Assembly: GCA_026168455.1 (NCBI GenBank)
Contig: CM047429.1
Span: 32,137,850 to 32,201,849 of the forward strand
DNA: 64,000 bases
Source: Theocolax elegans
Lineage: Eukaryota; Arthropoda; Insecta; Hymenoptera; Cerocephalidae
Direction of reading: 5' to 3'
Of the stretch, positions 11,453-22,984 are shown one piece after another. The first letter of the stretch is position 1, and each line of letters opens with the position of its first letter. The translations under genes were made by a program, and so were the position numbers. The notes beneath the pieces were generated by a model. The model was given only the letters and a program-made list of their open reading frames with translations, did not search any database and was not told the origin of the DNA.

Positions 11453-12575
11453 AGCGTCGGTAAAAGGGATATGGTTAATAAGACGAGAGACAGTGATAAT
11501 AAAGGAATTATTAAAGGCTTCAGTTCTAGGAAGAAGATAAAAAAGGGACGCAGGTGGGCGGCGTGAAGAAGATCGGGATGAGAATGAAGCATCACGTAGA
11601 ATGAAGTGACGGGCAATATAGGATGGGGATTTGTGAGAAGTGATATTATACGCATAAGTACCGATGAAGAGAGGTCTCCTGAGCTTAACCGACAGCCATC
11701 CCAGCTTAAGACGGTAAGGTGTTACACGTTCACGCCAGGGAATCTTCCCCTACGCAAAGCAAACGCATGCGTTCTGTAGGCGCTGGAGTTTTTAATTCTT
11801 AGTATCATCTATGTCGTTAAAGACCGCACACGTGTAATCTAAATGCGGCAAAACAAGCGCCTCAACAAGACTTTTCCTATTATGAGGCAAGGGTGCACGC
11901 TTAAAAAATCGTAAAGAGTGTAGGAGACCCCATAAACACGCTGCTGGGACACCGACGCAACCTAACGTGACCAATCCAGGGTAGGTGATATCCAAACTTC
12001 TAGCGATTTGACTTCTGATTCATAGTCAAGAAAATTGCTACCTATTAAGACCTTCGGAGCAGTGTCCAAGTCAATACGCGAAATATAATATATATAAGGC
12101 TTGACTACCCAAGATCATCACCTTTGTCTTTTTAACGTTCAATGTCAATCCATTCGACCACGCCCAGTTATTCATCCCATTGGCGTCTTCTGAAATTTGC
12201 TGAACTCTCCAGACGAGGTCAGCAGGGTAGAATGAGTGATAGATCTGGGTGTCATCCGTAAAAATCATGTGATTAGAATAGTTTAAGACTCGTGGTAGGT
12301 CATTAATAAAAATCGAAAATAGCAGCGGGCTCAGGACACTACCCTGCGGAACATCCCTAGATATGCCGAATCAGGTCGAGCTCGCTCTCGAGCTATCCAC
12401 TACTGCCTGCGAGTGGCCCACTAAATAGTGATAAAACCAAGTTAACACGATGTCAGAACAGCCTAGCAAATACAGTTTATGCAATAATGGACCGTTTGGC
12501 ACTGAATCAAACACCTTGAAAAAGTCAAACAGGATAATAATGATGATCATTCGTTTATCGATAGCTCACCTAATG
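11453..12575 (-). pseudogene. LINE reverse transcriptase fragment (LINE A, Jockey/CR1-like)
   Basis: Minus-strand frames give, in order, a FDFFKVFDSVPNGPLL segment, a DVPQGSVLSPLLFSIFIND motif (RT block 4), a MIFTDDTQIYHSF motif where the catalytic F/YADD has become FTDD, GLTLNVKKTKVMILGSQ (thumb), and LHSLRFFKRA..., PHLDYTCAVF. These match LINE C at 27-33 kb, so the two are one family. Frameshifts and stops break it several times. It is truncated at both ends: the 5' side lacks endonuclease and the 3' side meets the LTR at 11452. LINE RTs copy their own mRNA at a nicked target site; this one cannot. Confidence 0.8.
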
Positions 12576-12884
12576 TCGTCTGATCAAAATTTAACCTAAT
12601 ATTTTGTATTCGTTATTTGCTGCAAACTTTAATGTATGTAAAAATTCTTTTTTTTCTTTTGTGTGTTTAAACTATATCTCCGCACATTTTTTGTCAATTA
12701 TTTAGACTAGTTTGTTAGTTAAATAATTGGCTACAAGTATTTTGGTGTGTTTCAGTAACATAAGTACTTGGTGTACAAATTCAATTGTTTAGACTTGTTA
12801 GCAAGCTAAATAATTAAGTTTTCTTTCTCTTTTTATTCAATTTACATAACAAAAGGAAATATAAATTATAAAAAATGAATATAA
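12576..12884. other. Unassigned AT-rich sequence
   Basis: Nothing recognisable; possibly decayed upstream part of the Penelope-like element that follows. Confidence 0.35.
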
Positions 12885-13813
12885 TTGCATCCCGTTATTT
12901 TATTACAGATATGTAGATGATACAATTCTTTGTATAAAAAATGAACATAAGTATGCCGTATTAGATGTTTTCAATAGTTATAGTGATCACTTAAAATTCA
13001 CACATGAAGTAGAAAATAACAATTCAATAAACTTTTTAGACATTATGTTAATTAAAAAAAATAATGTAATTATTACGAATTGGTACAGAAAACCATCAGT
13101 CTCGAATCGTCTTTTAAATTATAATTCTAACCACACAGATCAATTAAAGAAAAATATTGTATACAACCTCATAGATAGAGCTGTTTTATTGTCACATTCG
13201 GATTTTCATCGGGAAAATATAAACATTGTAAAAAAAATTGTTATCTGAAAATGATTACCCAACACGATTTGTGAAAACTTCAATAAATAATAGACTTAGG
13301 AAAATTAAACACATGAACACAATTAGATTAAGGGAAAAAAAGAATAAACACTCAATTGGTATTTTACCTTTACCTTACTACAAACAGTTTTTCAATAAAT
13401 GTACTTCGATGTTAAAAAAATATAACTTCTCGACTGTTCCAATGATGAACAACAAATTAAATAATATAATTGTGTTGGGTAAGGATTTTACAGAAAAATG
13501 GAATGTTACTGGTGTAGTTTATAAAATTAATTGTAAGGATTGTTCTGCTTGTTATGTAGGAGAAACTAAACGTAGTCTAAAGGAAAGGATTAACGAACAT
13601 AAAAATAAAAAAAACTCAGAATCTGTAATATCGCTACACATGGATAATTATGAACACGAATTTGACTGGCAAAATACTAAAATTTTGGATAAAGAACCAC
13701 TTTATAAGAAAAGAATTATTTCCGAAATGATTCACATTAATAATAACAATTTTACAATAAATAGAAAGGAAGATACACAATATTTGAGCCGTTTATATAG
13801 AAACATTTATTAA
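12885..13813 (+). pseudogene. Penelope-like element: RT C-terminus and GIY-YIG endonuclease
   Basis: The first frame has FYYRYVDDTILCI, the catalytic YVDD block of the Penelope RT palm, followed by EVENNNSINFLDI and a WYRKPSVSNRLLNY segment, all typical of Penelope RTs. A run of eight A/T-rich bases near 13222-13231 shifts the frame; the second frame (13238-13813, 191 codons) continues through VVYKINCKDC, ACYVGETKR and RINEHKNKK, the GIY-YIG nuclease with the paired-cysteine insertion of endonuclease-bearing Penelopes. It ends at a TAA. The N-terminal RT half is missing. Apart from the single frameshift the 3' part is well kept, so this insertion is younger than most of its neighbours. Confidence 0.88.
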
Positions 13814-14056
13814 CCTGATATAAATTTTATTAACTTCTTAGTATTATAAATGGTATTAAAATCAGTTATTGGTATATCTTTGATATAAAGTTTGTTGACC
13901 GTTTATAAATGTCTGTTCAGTAGCGCTTAAGTATAAGCATGAAGTGAAACGTTGGTGATACGCATGGTAATTTAAAGTTATAATTTTGTTGTTCTTTTAA
14001 ATCTAATATGTTTAAAAATGTAAAATTTATTTTCTGTGTTGAATAAATAGCATTGC
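13814..14056 (+). other. 3' region of the Penelope-like element
   Basis: Non-coding tail. At 13941-13970 it has agtgaaacgttggtgatacgc, a partial echo of the GAAAC-containing end of the hammerhead-like motif at 14057, which suggests a degraded tandem terminal unit as in Penelope pseudo-LTRs. Confidence 0.45.
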
Positions 14057-14089
14057 CTGATGAGGTCCGCAAACCTAAGCGGACGAAAC
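14057..14089 (+). ncRNA. Hammerhead-ribozyme-like motif of the Penelope element
   Basis: The core reads CTGATGAG, then stem II GTCCGC / GCGGAC (six perfect pairs, loop aaacctaa), then GAAAC. Hammerhead ribozymes are established features of Penelope-like elements, and the position 250 bases after the endonuclease stop fits. One caveat is visible: a G separates CUGAUGA from the first clean stem II pair, so the register is one base longer than the textbook core. I cannot resolve stems I and III or a cleavage site with confidence, so self-cleavage is unproven. Confidence 0.6.
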
Positions 14090-14413
14090 GTTGCTTATTA
14101 GCATTATATAAGTGTTTTTATTTATTTAAAAACCTAAACACCTGCATTGACCCTCAAGATCGAAAAATATATCAAAAACATAAATTATTTGAATTCGGTA
14201 GCAACATTAATTGTTTATTGAGTTCTTTTTGGGATAAAATTAATATATTTCACTAGAAAAATTGCCGTTTGGGAAAACAACTAGTGAAATAATTATTTTG
14301 TTGTAAACCATAAGGAAATGTACAACATATTGTAAATATCCCTACCTTTGTTTAAATAGTTTAATTGAATTTTGTGTGAGTAGTGTCAATTATAAAGAAA
14401 AATTATTTTTGCG
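14090..14413 (+). other. Sequence after the hammerhead-like motif
   Basis: A 67-codon frame runs 14053-14256 and overlaps the ribozyme-like motif; I see no motif in it. The block may be leader sequence of a further tandem Penelope unit, but nothing shows this directly. Confidence 0.3.
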
Positions 14414-16090
14414 TTGTAACGGTAAGGTATTGTTTACCTTAACGTTTGACGAATTCGAGCAACACGAGCAAACAGTATCGTAATGTTTGCATCGGCTCGG
14501 GCCAGCGAGATTCGGCTCGACTCGGCTCGGTTTTTCATGGCTACACGGGCGAGATCGGCTTCACGCGCGTACCTGAATACATAGGTGAGGGGGAGATTCT
14601 CGCGCGCTCAAGAGAGATATAGCCGCTTTGATACACGACAGATGTTGTCCCCTCGCGTCCAGTGTATTTATTTTATTAATTAATTGTATTTAGACAATAA
14701 TTTATAAGTTTGAACCGTATTTTCTTTTACTGTTGTTTAGTTTGGTTAAAAGAAATCCGAGGTCGGTAATAATAATTTTTCAAATAATAATAAATTTGAA
14801 TGTTAAAATTGAAATACAGATCAATTCGCCTTGAGGTCCGCAATTTACATACCGAGTCCCTAATATCGAGTAGGTTAGTCGGAAAAACGGCGTTATTTAA
14901 TTTTCCGACTTAATAAAAATTGTAACACCTGTGCAAGGGTAAAATTTTTTTTTTTTGAAATTTGCTTATTAAATTTATATTTTTGACAACGTAGACTGGC
15001 TCTTGCATTACAATACAAATTGAATTATTATTTTTTGTAACATTGCGATTGTAAGAGATCACATCGGCGTACACATTTAGTTGTTCAGGAATATATTTAT
15101 ATTTATTGATCTATCTATTTAATTATTTATTAATTTTTTTGTATGTAACGGTGTGCTTAATTCGTGGCGTACAAACCTGACTAGTATTGCCGACTTGGTA
15201 TCTCGTACTCGATGCTTTAAACAGAATATATATCTATATATGTGATGTTTACAAATATTTCACGCGTAGCGGCTGCGGTTACCTGTCCCCACACTTGCCG
15301 TTAAAGTTATTTGGAAATCGTACTTCGATTTCCAATAACGATAGTTAAAATAATGATCTTTCCTGAAATGGACCGCGGAAAGAAAATAATGTGTGAGGTC
15401 GCGTGAGCCCGAATACTTACATACGGCTCATAGAATAACGGAGAAAAAAACGATATGCGACGGTTTTCAGTTTATAAATCAATACGATTTGAGATGCAAT
15501 TAAATATTAACAGTTTTATTAACTTTTTATAATCAAATGGAGTATATAATAAACATAGAATAGATATTGTTCGAGGTCAACGCACGCACGAGAGTTGAGT
15601 CATAAACGTCGGCTCAACGCGAGAGGGGAAAAGGGGGTACGCGAACTAACTCTCTTAAACTACAAACAATTACGATAAAGTCAATTTATTCGCGGTAAGT
15701 CTCGCTCGCGCGAGAAGTGGCACCACTTATTTTTATCCTCCCGAAGAGACAGCTTTCTTTCTTTATCTCTCTTTCACTCATTCATATCTGCCCTGAAGAC
15801 GAGATAACTACTCCACCGCCGATTGATTCGCGTCGTGAGTATATCAAACACTAATAAAAAATATCTCACGCAGAAAAACTCTCGGAAAAATAATATCGAG
15901 TAAGCCGAGACGTTTACAGCCACATGTGTCGTCGCAATCTCTCTCCTTCGTACCGGTCGTCCTGCGCGCGCAAACGCTCTCTCCCGAATTGCCGATTTTC
16001 GTTGAGCGGGCATCGTCCGTTCAAGCCCGTTGGCTAGATCTATATCTATATATAGCGCTTGTGTTTACCTACCGAATTCGACAATGGTGA
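14414..16090 (-). mobile_element. Minus-strand LTR-like block(s) of a Gypsy-type retroelement
   Basis: The left edge tgtaacggtaaggta is the complement of an LTR end of the form ...CCGTTACA, as at 50216 and 62450. GC-rich patches with CG-rich words (cggctcgactcggctcgg, gcgcgcaaacg) contrast with the AT-rich surroundings. The segments at 15262-15285 (gcggctgcggttacctgt) and 15713-15737 (gaagtggcaccactta) match 57345 and 57757 in the same order, so at least part is a shared LTR or leader family. More than one element is probably joined here; boundaries are uncertain. No pol sequence is seen. The 79-codon minus frame at 15774-16013 is not recognised. Confidence 0.45.
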
Positions 16091-16606
16091 GTGAATATCA
16101 CTTAACACTACATGTAATATATTCAGCGTCCGTTGGTGACAGAGAGCCGTAGTGAATTTGATTTTTTCGTACTTAGTCGAATTTAAAAATTTCTTTTCTT
16201 GTTTTTAATTTAATTTATTAATAAGTCGAAAAATTTCTTTTTATATTGTATATTTAATTGTTTTATAATAAATTACATTACTCCGCATTAAACAAACTCA
16301 ATATTTCCTCCCAATTTGTTTGTAAAATTTTTGTTAAAAATATAATTCTTTAACTAAGTTTTTATATTAGGCAGAGAAGCAAATCTCAAATAGGTGTGCT
16401 TAAAGTTTTTTTTCTTGTAATTATGAAGGGAAAAGAATTCAATCTTCCACTTAGTGGACCAATAATTTTATTGTTTAAAGCCACCTAATAATTTGAAGAA
16501 AAGCATACCTTGCACAGGTAAAGTGAATAGCGACTCACAAATTTTTTTTGAAAATAAGCGTAGCGTCAAACTTGTTAAGATTAAAATGTCTTGGATTTCA
16601 GACTAA
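16091..16606. other. Unassigned AT-rich sequence
   Basis: No gene or repeat recognised before the CACT target site of the following LTR. Confidence 0.35.
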
Positions 16607-16610
16607 CACT

Positions 16611-17674
16611 TGTGACGGAAATCGTCACACAATCTATTCACGATGAATAGAGTACTTAACTTAGCGAATTGTAAGTCGTCGGAGCCTTTCGTATGTCAAG
16701 GCTAACCGACGACACTTGTTTACTTCTCTACGAGTGTACAATTACGCGCGCGACAATACGTAGGGATGGGAGCGCGAAAGAGTGTGTGAGTTTCCCCACT
16801 CCCATCCCTTTTTCAAGAAATTAGGCGATCGCCTAATCACTGTGTAATAATCCGTCGATCAAGACGGATTATTGTTTTGACCGTGATCGCGTGCTACTCG
16901 TGAGTGCCGAAAGTGCGCCCCACCCCCCTCCAGCGTTTGTTCCGGAGCAGGGCTAGGTGCGGAGACCCGGGTGGACTTACACGCGTTTTCGTAGAGTTTT
17001 GTGTGTGTTTGTGTGTGTGTGTAATCAAGGACGGGGTCGTGTGCGGGTGATACCGCGGATCGCGAATCACTCGCCGCGGCAAGGGCCGCCTTCACCACCT
17101 CAACCACCGGTCGTCCCCTTGTCAAGGAGGTCGACCAGTCGCCGAGGATCGGCTGGGCCATCCCCGAGGAGCGTCACCGATAAGTGTTTTAGTTTACTAT
17201 CGTGACCCTCGCCCCTCCCTTGTGTATGTGCATCGGGAGCGTGTTCGAGTACAACGGTACTTGAACAGCGGTTCCCGGGAGTGAAACCTGTCGCAGGCGA
17301 GTATCTCGATCCGACAGGTTTCCCGGGACTTCCGCCCGCGCGAAGCAATATTTGTCGCGGCACACGACCTGAGTGGCCATTTTGTTAATTATTAAATTAA
17401 AATAAATATTTCTTTTATTTTTATTTTTAATTAACTGTGTTTATTTTATTCTCCCCGCTCCCGCCGACGCTATATTAATTTACGTATCGTGTCGAGGCAA
17501 GGAGGATCGCCCGAATCCTCCACACCGTTCGTCCCAGCGAACTCGCGTTCCTGGCGACAGCGCATTTCGGATAAATAAATTAATTGTGTGCGCGGTATTG
17601 GGCAACACGGCCCAACGGTTAATTTAATTATTAAACATAATTAATCATTCCGGGTACGCGAATACCACGTCACA
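16611..17674 (+). mobile_element. Complete solo LTR, 1,064 bp, family TGTGACG
   Basis: It begins tgtgacggaaatcgtcac and ends ccacgtcaca, so the ends carry the short inverted pair TGTGACG/CGTCACA with the expected TG...CA. CACT flanks both sides (16607-16610 and 17675-17678), a 4-bp duplication typical of Gypsy-class integration. Inside are a GC-rich first two thirds, an AT segment with aataaa near 17400, and the hairpin-forming gtcgaggcaaggaggatcgc. Small overlapping ORFs at 16859-17380 on both strands reflect the GC-rich stretch and lack motifs. With matching target duplications it must be a solo LTR left by recombination; it is not the 5' LTR of the gag-pol relic that follows. Confidence 0.75.
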
Positions 17675-17678
17675 CACT

Positions 17679-19056
17679 TAACAGATTTGATAGATCGAAC
17701 AACGCGGGAAAAATACGTTTATTTAAATACGGTAAGTTCAACCATACTGCTTAGCAGCCGCGATAATAAAATAAACATCCGCGCGGCATTCAAACTGTTA
17801 CAGCGTGAATAAGCAAAATAATTAAATAGTATCTGTGTGTGTGAATCACAAGACACTGTATGTGTAAAATAAATTAGTTAGGTTCGTTTCTGAGTTAAAT
17901 AACTTAATTTTTTATTTTCCCTTATAATTTTTTGTTGTTGAAATTATTGACAAAAATGAGGTTTTAATTATTTCAATTTCCGTAACAAAATAATTTCACC
18001 TTATCGCCGGTAAGGAATCTTTTGGATTATAACTGGCCAGAGAAGTATCTTGGGAAATCGTCAAAATTTGCCTCTGATGGTAAATTATCAACGATATTGA
18101 AATAATTGAAGATTTTTTTTGTTAATAATTATTTGGCTGAAAGAAGCAAAATAATTATATCGAGTTTTGGTGTGTGTGAGTCACAAGACCCTATTATAAA
18201 CGTTAATTATTTAGACTTGAGAGCAATATAAATAATTAATTTAAATTTTGTGTGAGTGTTAAGTGTGTGATTTGGCACAATTTTAAACAACAAAATTTAA
18301 TTGTTTTGTCTTTTTAAGGCCAAAATAAATTTCGCTTGAAGAAAATCTTTTGGATTTTGACTAGTGAATGAATTTTGTTTCTACACTAGTCGGTTCAAAT
18401 TTACAATTTATTATAAATAAGCCGACGTCAAATTTTTTTTACTCGTTGGGAATATTAACTATGTTATTGTGGTGAGTCCAATAAAATAATTTCCAATTGA
18501 AAATTGGATACTTCCGAAATATTTGAAACGTTAAGGATTTCATCTGAAATCCCGATTGGGAATACTTTTCCCGACTTAACACGTCGGCTACTGCTAGTCA
18601 AAAAAATAATGGCTAGCAGCTATAAAGCCCGAATGGCCCAGCTTATACGTGAATCATGCATAGCTAGTGAAATTCGTTGGGAAATGAAGATACATCCGAT
18701 TGAGGCAGTGTATGCTTAATTGGAAAATCTGAGTTTAAAAGCAAATGGCGAAGAGGCGGAGTGCCGAGAACGCCATTTGCGTCACCGGATTAAATGTGAA
18801 GACATTAATCTGGTGATTTCATGGTTCCCAGAGTATAATGAGAATATAAGGGCAGAGCCTGCACATAAACCTCTTGTATGTTAAGAACTTTGGCAAATTA
18901 GGAAACTTCGTTCCACATAGAGGAGGTGACCCAATCGGGAACGGAAGTTTCCTGCGAGTCCGAGATGTCGGATTGCGAAAGGATTGCTAGTGACAAAGCA
19001 CCCGGTTTGAAGAAGATGGAGCTTAGTCACGAAGTGGTCGATCCAGAAACTTCCCA
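17679..19056 (+). other. Leader-like region upstream of a decayed gag
   Basis: 17680-17815 (aacgcgggaaaaatacg, tacggtaagtt, gcagccgcgata) is the reverse complement of 57248-57372, so it is a piece of another repeat. From about 17900 to 18480 the sequence is AT-rich. 18504-18719 is a 71-codon frame (LLLVKKIMASSYKARMAQL) that could be an N-terminal gag remnant, but I have no firm match. Confidence 0.35.
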
Positions 19057-20178
19057 ATGAGTGCTACAGAAAGCCCGGGGTTAGCACCAATAGATGCTAT
19101 ACCCAAACGGTTTGGTGGGATACTGGCAGCAAACACGACCGCGACAGCAATTCCTTATGTTTCTGTTTCTGTGGCTGTAGCTTCATGCACAACTACTACA
19201 TCGACGGTTATGACCGTGAGGACTGCTTATCTGGGAGGTTTTCATGCACCAGCTCATTACCTCTCAATTGGAGATCAGAGAAACAGCGGACATCTTGGCA
19301 CTAGAGAGAGTGAAGTGCCAACACAACATATTGACATGGGTTCGCAGACGGAAGCCGACCGTTGTTCGTCACGAGGATACACCTCCAAGCAATACGATAA
19401 TAGACAATCCGAGACCAACACTACCGAACGTCAATATGTTGAGGATAGGAATAAATATAACCTGCATAACGATGTCAGCATTCAATCTCACGAAAAACCG
19501 ATGATTGAAGTAAGACGTCGTGAGACCTCTTCTAAGACTTGCGAAGAGCAAGATAGAAGAGAAAGGCGTGAGTACACAACCCTTAACAGAAAACTACGAC
19601 CAAATCGTTCTATGAGTCAAGTCTCTAGCAACGATAAACATCGAGAAGGCTGTAAGGAGAGACGTACTCATAAACGTCAGTTCAACCATAAACTCTTCGA
19701 CAGCGCTTAACCGGTGGCTCCAGAGCAAGGTCATAGAGAGAAGTCGGACAGACGTAGATAAACGCCTAGAGAGAAGCGTGCGGTGGCCACATGCGATCAG
19801 TGTACGCAGACGGATTTGTTCGATGGTCGTCAAACCGACGGACTTTCTTGGAGGAGATCCAAATCTCGAAGGGCGGGAGGAGGCCGACAAGAAAATAGAA
19901 ATTCTTCTACCAGTAGACGTAGGAGTTCCCGGACGGATAATGGAGATGGCCGTCGGGAAAGAGACTCATACGAGTTTAGGCCAAGGCATCGTGAAGACGT
20001 TATCCAAACACATCAAAGGAACATGTCCTTTGATAGTGAGTCCAACAAGGACTCGGAAGAATTTCTGAACCGTTTGCACAACTTCAGAAATGATAACAAG
20101 TTCTCAGATCGCAGGATGTTTAGTGCAGTGTCCAATATGTTCTCAAAATCAGCTTTTTTATGGTATACAACAGTTTAG
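19057..20178 (+). pseudogene. Decayed Gypsy-type gag, charged region
   Basis: A 217-codon frame (19057-19710) rich in S, T, R and E is followed in a nearby frame (19783-20178) by an arginine-rich stretch and RNMSFDSESNKDSEEFLNRL, then KSAFLWYT, which resembles the capsid segment of Ty3/Gypsy gag proteins where a W-containing helix follows the hydrophobic core. Gag assembles the retroelement particle. Assignment rests mainly on position before zinc knuckles and RT. Stops at 19708 and 20176 break it. Confidence 0.5.
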
Positions 20179-20388
20179 TCATGTCTTCGAGAATGGCGTG
20201 ATTTTGAGATCGAGTTCGTGAATGAGTATGGCGTATCATGAACGATGAAGATTTACTCATGGAGCTTCGATCAAGAACACAATGAGGGAGAAAAGGCTAC
20301 GACGTTTTTGAAGTATTTCAGAGCGATCTTGAACAGATTCAAATGCCCTCCCTCATTACAGCAACAAGTTAAGATAGCCTAATCGTAG

Positions 20389-21446
20389 ATGAGGCCAGAT
20401 TACCGTAAGTATATTCTAGTAAGAAAAATAAAAAAATTTTCTGTTCTATCTTCCTACAGTAAAGAGTACGAGCAGCACTTAACATGGGGCATAAAATTCC
20501 CTAGTTCCAACGTTGAGCACGTAAAACTTGTACCAGTAGCTTTCTCGAAACAGCGTTGTGGAACACGAGTTTCGGGTAAAGTGGCGACTGTTATCGAAAA
20601 TAGTAAGGATAAGTCTTCTCATTCGGATAAACAGTCGTATAAGAAAACTATTAAGAAGAAGAGCAAGAAAAGTGCGAAAAACTTGCCAAACTCTTCTTCA
20701 AGCGAATACCAAGCAGCCACTGTGTACGGTACTTCAAACGTCGTTAATAGTTTTTAGAAACAGTACGGCAAATCGAATAATGGAATGAGTGCTCGCAATT
20801 TGAAATCCGTATCGTACATGCCTGTTGCTCAAGTTGAGAAACAAAAGCATAGCTCGGGCAAGAGAGATAGACGTTCTTTGACGAATTCTCAACTGCCCCA
20901 GAAGAATGTTTTCATCCCACAAATGGCATAAAACCTGGTGAGGTATGTGCAACCACAAGCGACGACAGTAAACCTAACGTACCAAAGCATTAACTTTGTC
21001 GGTGTCTGTTTTACATGCCTAAAAGTCGGTCATAGGTCGTCGGATTGCTCGAGCCGAACTTGCCACCGATGCGAAAATATTAGGCACTCCGCTGAGTAGT
21101 GCTCTACTGCATTGGTAGTAAAGGAGTGCCAGCTGTGTGGGGCCAGTGACGTTACACTCCAAACGTGTACGAACTGGGTCAGGTTCCTCCAAAACGTGGG
21201 AAACCTGAATGCAGGGCACCCAAACTGCCTCGGGCGCCCTGCACTACAGTAAGCAAACCGCGTGTTTTACAAGGACAAAAGTTTAAGATTGGAGAACTCT
21301 CTAAACTCTTTAAGAAGTCTAGCAAATCATTTGCTGACTTCTCTAAAGTCCTTAACAGAGATCAAATTCCTCCTCAGACCGAAGTTAATGTTGAAAGTAA
21401 GTCTGAGTGTATGGATCTTAAACGTTCTGGGGATTCGATAGATTGA
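20389..21446 (+). pseudogene. Gag C-terminus with nucleocapsid zinc knuckles
   Basis: A lysine- and serine-rich linker (20560-20757) leads to a broken frame. At about 21005-21100 the + strand reads CFTCLKVGHRSSDC, a perfect CX2CX4HX4C knuckle, then CHRCENIRHSAE(stop)C, a second knuckle with a nonsense codon, then a partial CQLC. Retroelement nucleocapsids bind genomic RNA through such knuckles. Several stops and frameshifts intervene. The stretch after 21165 has no recognised domain. Confidence 0.7.
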
Positions 21447-21485
21447 AAAATTCTTAGAACACAACCTGTCAATCCCACCCGAGCT

Positions 21486-22105
21486 TTGCAAGGTAAAACA
21501 GAACAAGGAACTTTATTAGACCAACAAAAGCGTGAGGCTAACGTTTGGGCTAAGGAACTCCAAAGGCAATTATACTCCGGTGTCAGGGATATAATAGGTA
21601 AAGAGAGCGTAAAGAGATTGTTATATCAGCCGCTTAGCACCATCGGAATAAACAACTTTAGTTATTGCTCATTGTCATCCCGTTGTGACATACCCAGTAA
21701 AGAGGACAAGAAGCCCTTGGTGGAGAAGAAAATCATCCTCAACAACGAGCCCTTTGTGGAGAAGGTAGTTGTCGATGGTGTGCACAGTATGAACCGGAGA
21801 AACTCGTTAAAATCGCTCGAATACGTTCTAAGGCCGTTGAACGACGCTGGGCTCGAAGTGAATCAAGAGAAGTGTGAGTTTTGTTGCTCCAGCGTAACGT
21901 TCCTTGGGTACAAATTGGACGCGGACAGCTTGCGCCCTTATGAAAAACGAGTCGCCCCGGTCTGTATGTAATGCCCCGGTACTGTAATGACAAACAGCTA
22001 AGATAATTTCTCAGCATGGTAGGCTGGTATTCCCGATTCATCAATCAAGAAGCTGACATTAAGGATCTCCTTACCAAGTTGCTGCGTAAAGACCAGGCAT
22101 GGTAA
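21486..22105 (+). pseudogene. Gypsy-type reverse transcriptase remnant (thumb and connection)
   Basis: Residues 100-155 of the 161-codon frame read LRPLNDAGLEVNQEKCEFC and SVTFLGYKLDADSLRP, the conserved end of the Ty3/Gypsy RT palm and start of the connection. After a stop at 21969 a shifted frame gives the QFLS-MVGWYSRFINQEAD-like step and a WGEEQEEAF-like start of the RNase H. The palm with YxDD is absent: the frame jumps from unknown sequence directly to the thumb, so an internal deletion is evident. Confidence 0.75.
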
Positions 22106-22149
22106 TGGGGCGAGGAGCAAGAAGAGGCGTTTAAAGAGATCAGAGGAAC

Positions 22150-22380
22150 CGAGTTCTAGTAGATTCTCATTTCCACCCGTCTATGGATCACATGGGAATT
22201 GAAAAAACTTACGAACGCGTTGCAAGAGATTACTTTTGGCTGGCATTTACAACGATACCCGCCAATTTGTCTTACGGTATCTTATATGTCAGAACTATAA
22301 GACTTCTAAAGCAAGTGCTTAAGGCTTTATTTAAATTAATGTTGTACGCTTTCCCAAGGTGCAAAGGGCATTTCTGCTAA
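22150..22380 (+). pseudogene. Gypsy-type integrase fragment (HHCC zinc domain)
   Basis: DSHFHPSMDHMGIEKTYERV and RDYFWLAF match the N-terminal zinc-binding domain of Ty3/Gypsy integrases (H...H...YxW). The cysteine pair and the DDE core are not preserved downstream. RNase H is missing between this and the RT remnant, so another deletion lies near 22150. Confidence 0.65.
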
Positions 22381-22553
22381 ACTGGCGCCATATACACATA
22401 TCCGCTGTGAAGAGATATGTACCACCTCGGGTTGTCAACTAGAGCAGTAAAGGATTTGCGTAGCGGTTCGCATGAGAACAGTTATTGAAGGCTGGGCTTG
22501 GTAACTGTATGCCATGCCATGAAAGTATGATATTTGAGAATGTTTATGTATGA

Positions 22554-22958
22554 GTGAATGGACAACCCTACCATATTCGTAATTCAGTTTTAATTATGAC
22601 TAATAAGCTTTTGTTTTGTTTCAGCTCCCAGATGGACCCAAACGGCAAGTTGATCGCTCTGACGGAGCAGATGCTCCAACAACGAGAGGTCGAGCGCGAC
22701 AAAGAAGCACACATCCGGTTTGAAAAGAAGGCGGCCAGAAATCGTCGTGCGTTTTCGCCAGACGCCCGAGACCTGGAGGCAGGAGACGGCGTCATTCCAT
22801 CCACACCCCAGCTCATACTACTAAAGGGGGAAACACCTACGGCGCGAACCGCCGAAAAGGTAATTCCGGTGTCTCCTAACTACCTCGAGATATTTATAGA
22901 TGACCCGTTCGCTGAATGTGCTCAGTCTGTGCGGGACATCGACCAGGTACTTGTCTAG
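22554..22958 (+). pseudogene. C-terminal end of the Gypsy-type polyprotein (tentative)
   Basis: A 134-codon frame rich in R and E (REVERDKEAHIRFEKKAARN) with no recognised domain. After its stop at 22956-22958 the same frame continues into AGEYLDPVDARYYRPRIRI inside the adjoining LTR copy. The equivalent stretch near 11115-11190 in LTR copy 1 is also largely open, so the polyprotein may once have ended inside the LTR. Confidence 0.4.
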
Positions 22959-22984
22959 TTAGAAAGGACACCTGTTGCTTCGAC

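Noticed and set aside
16859..17380. Overlapping frames of 60-100 codons on both strands
   Set aside because: They come from the GC-rich, stop-poor part of the solo LTR.
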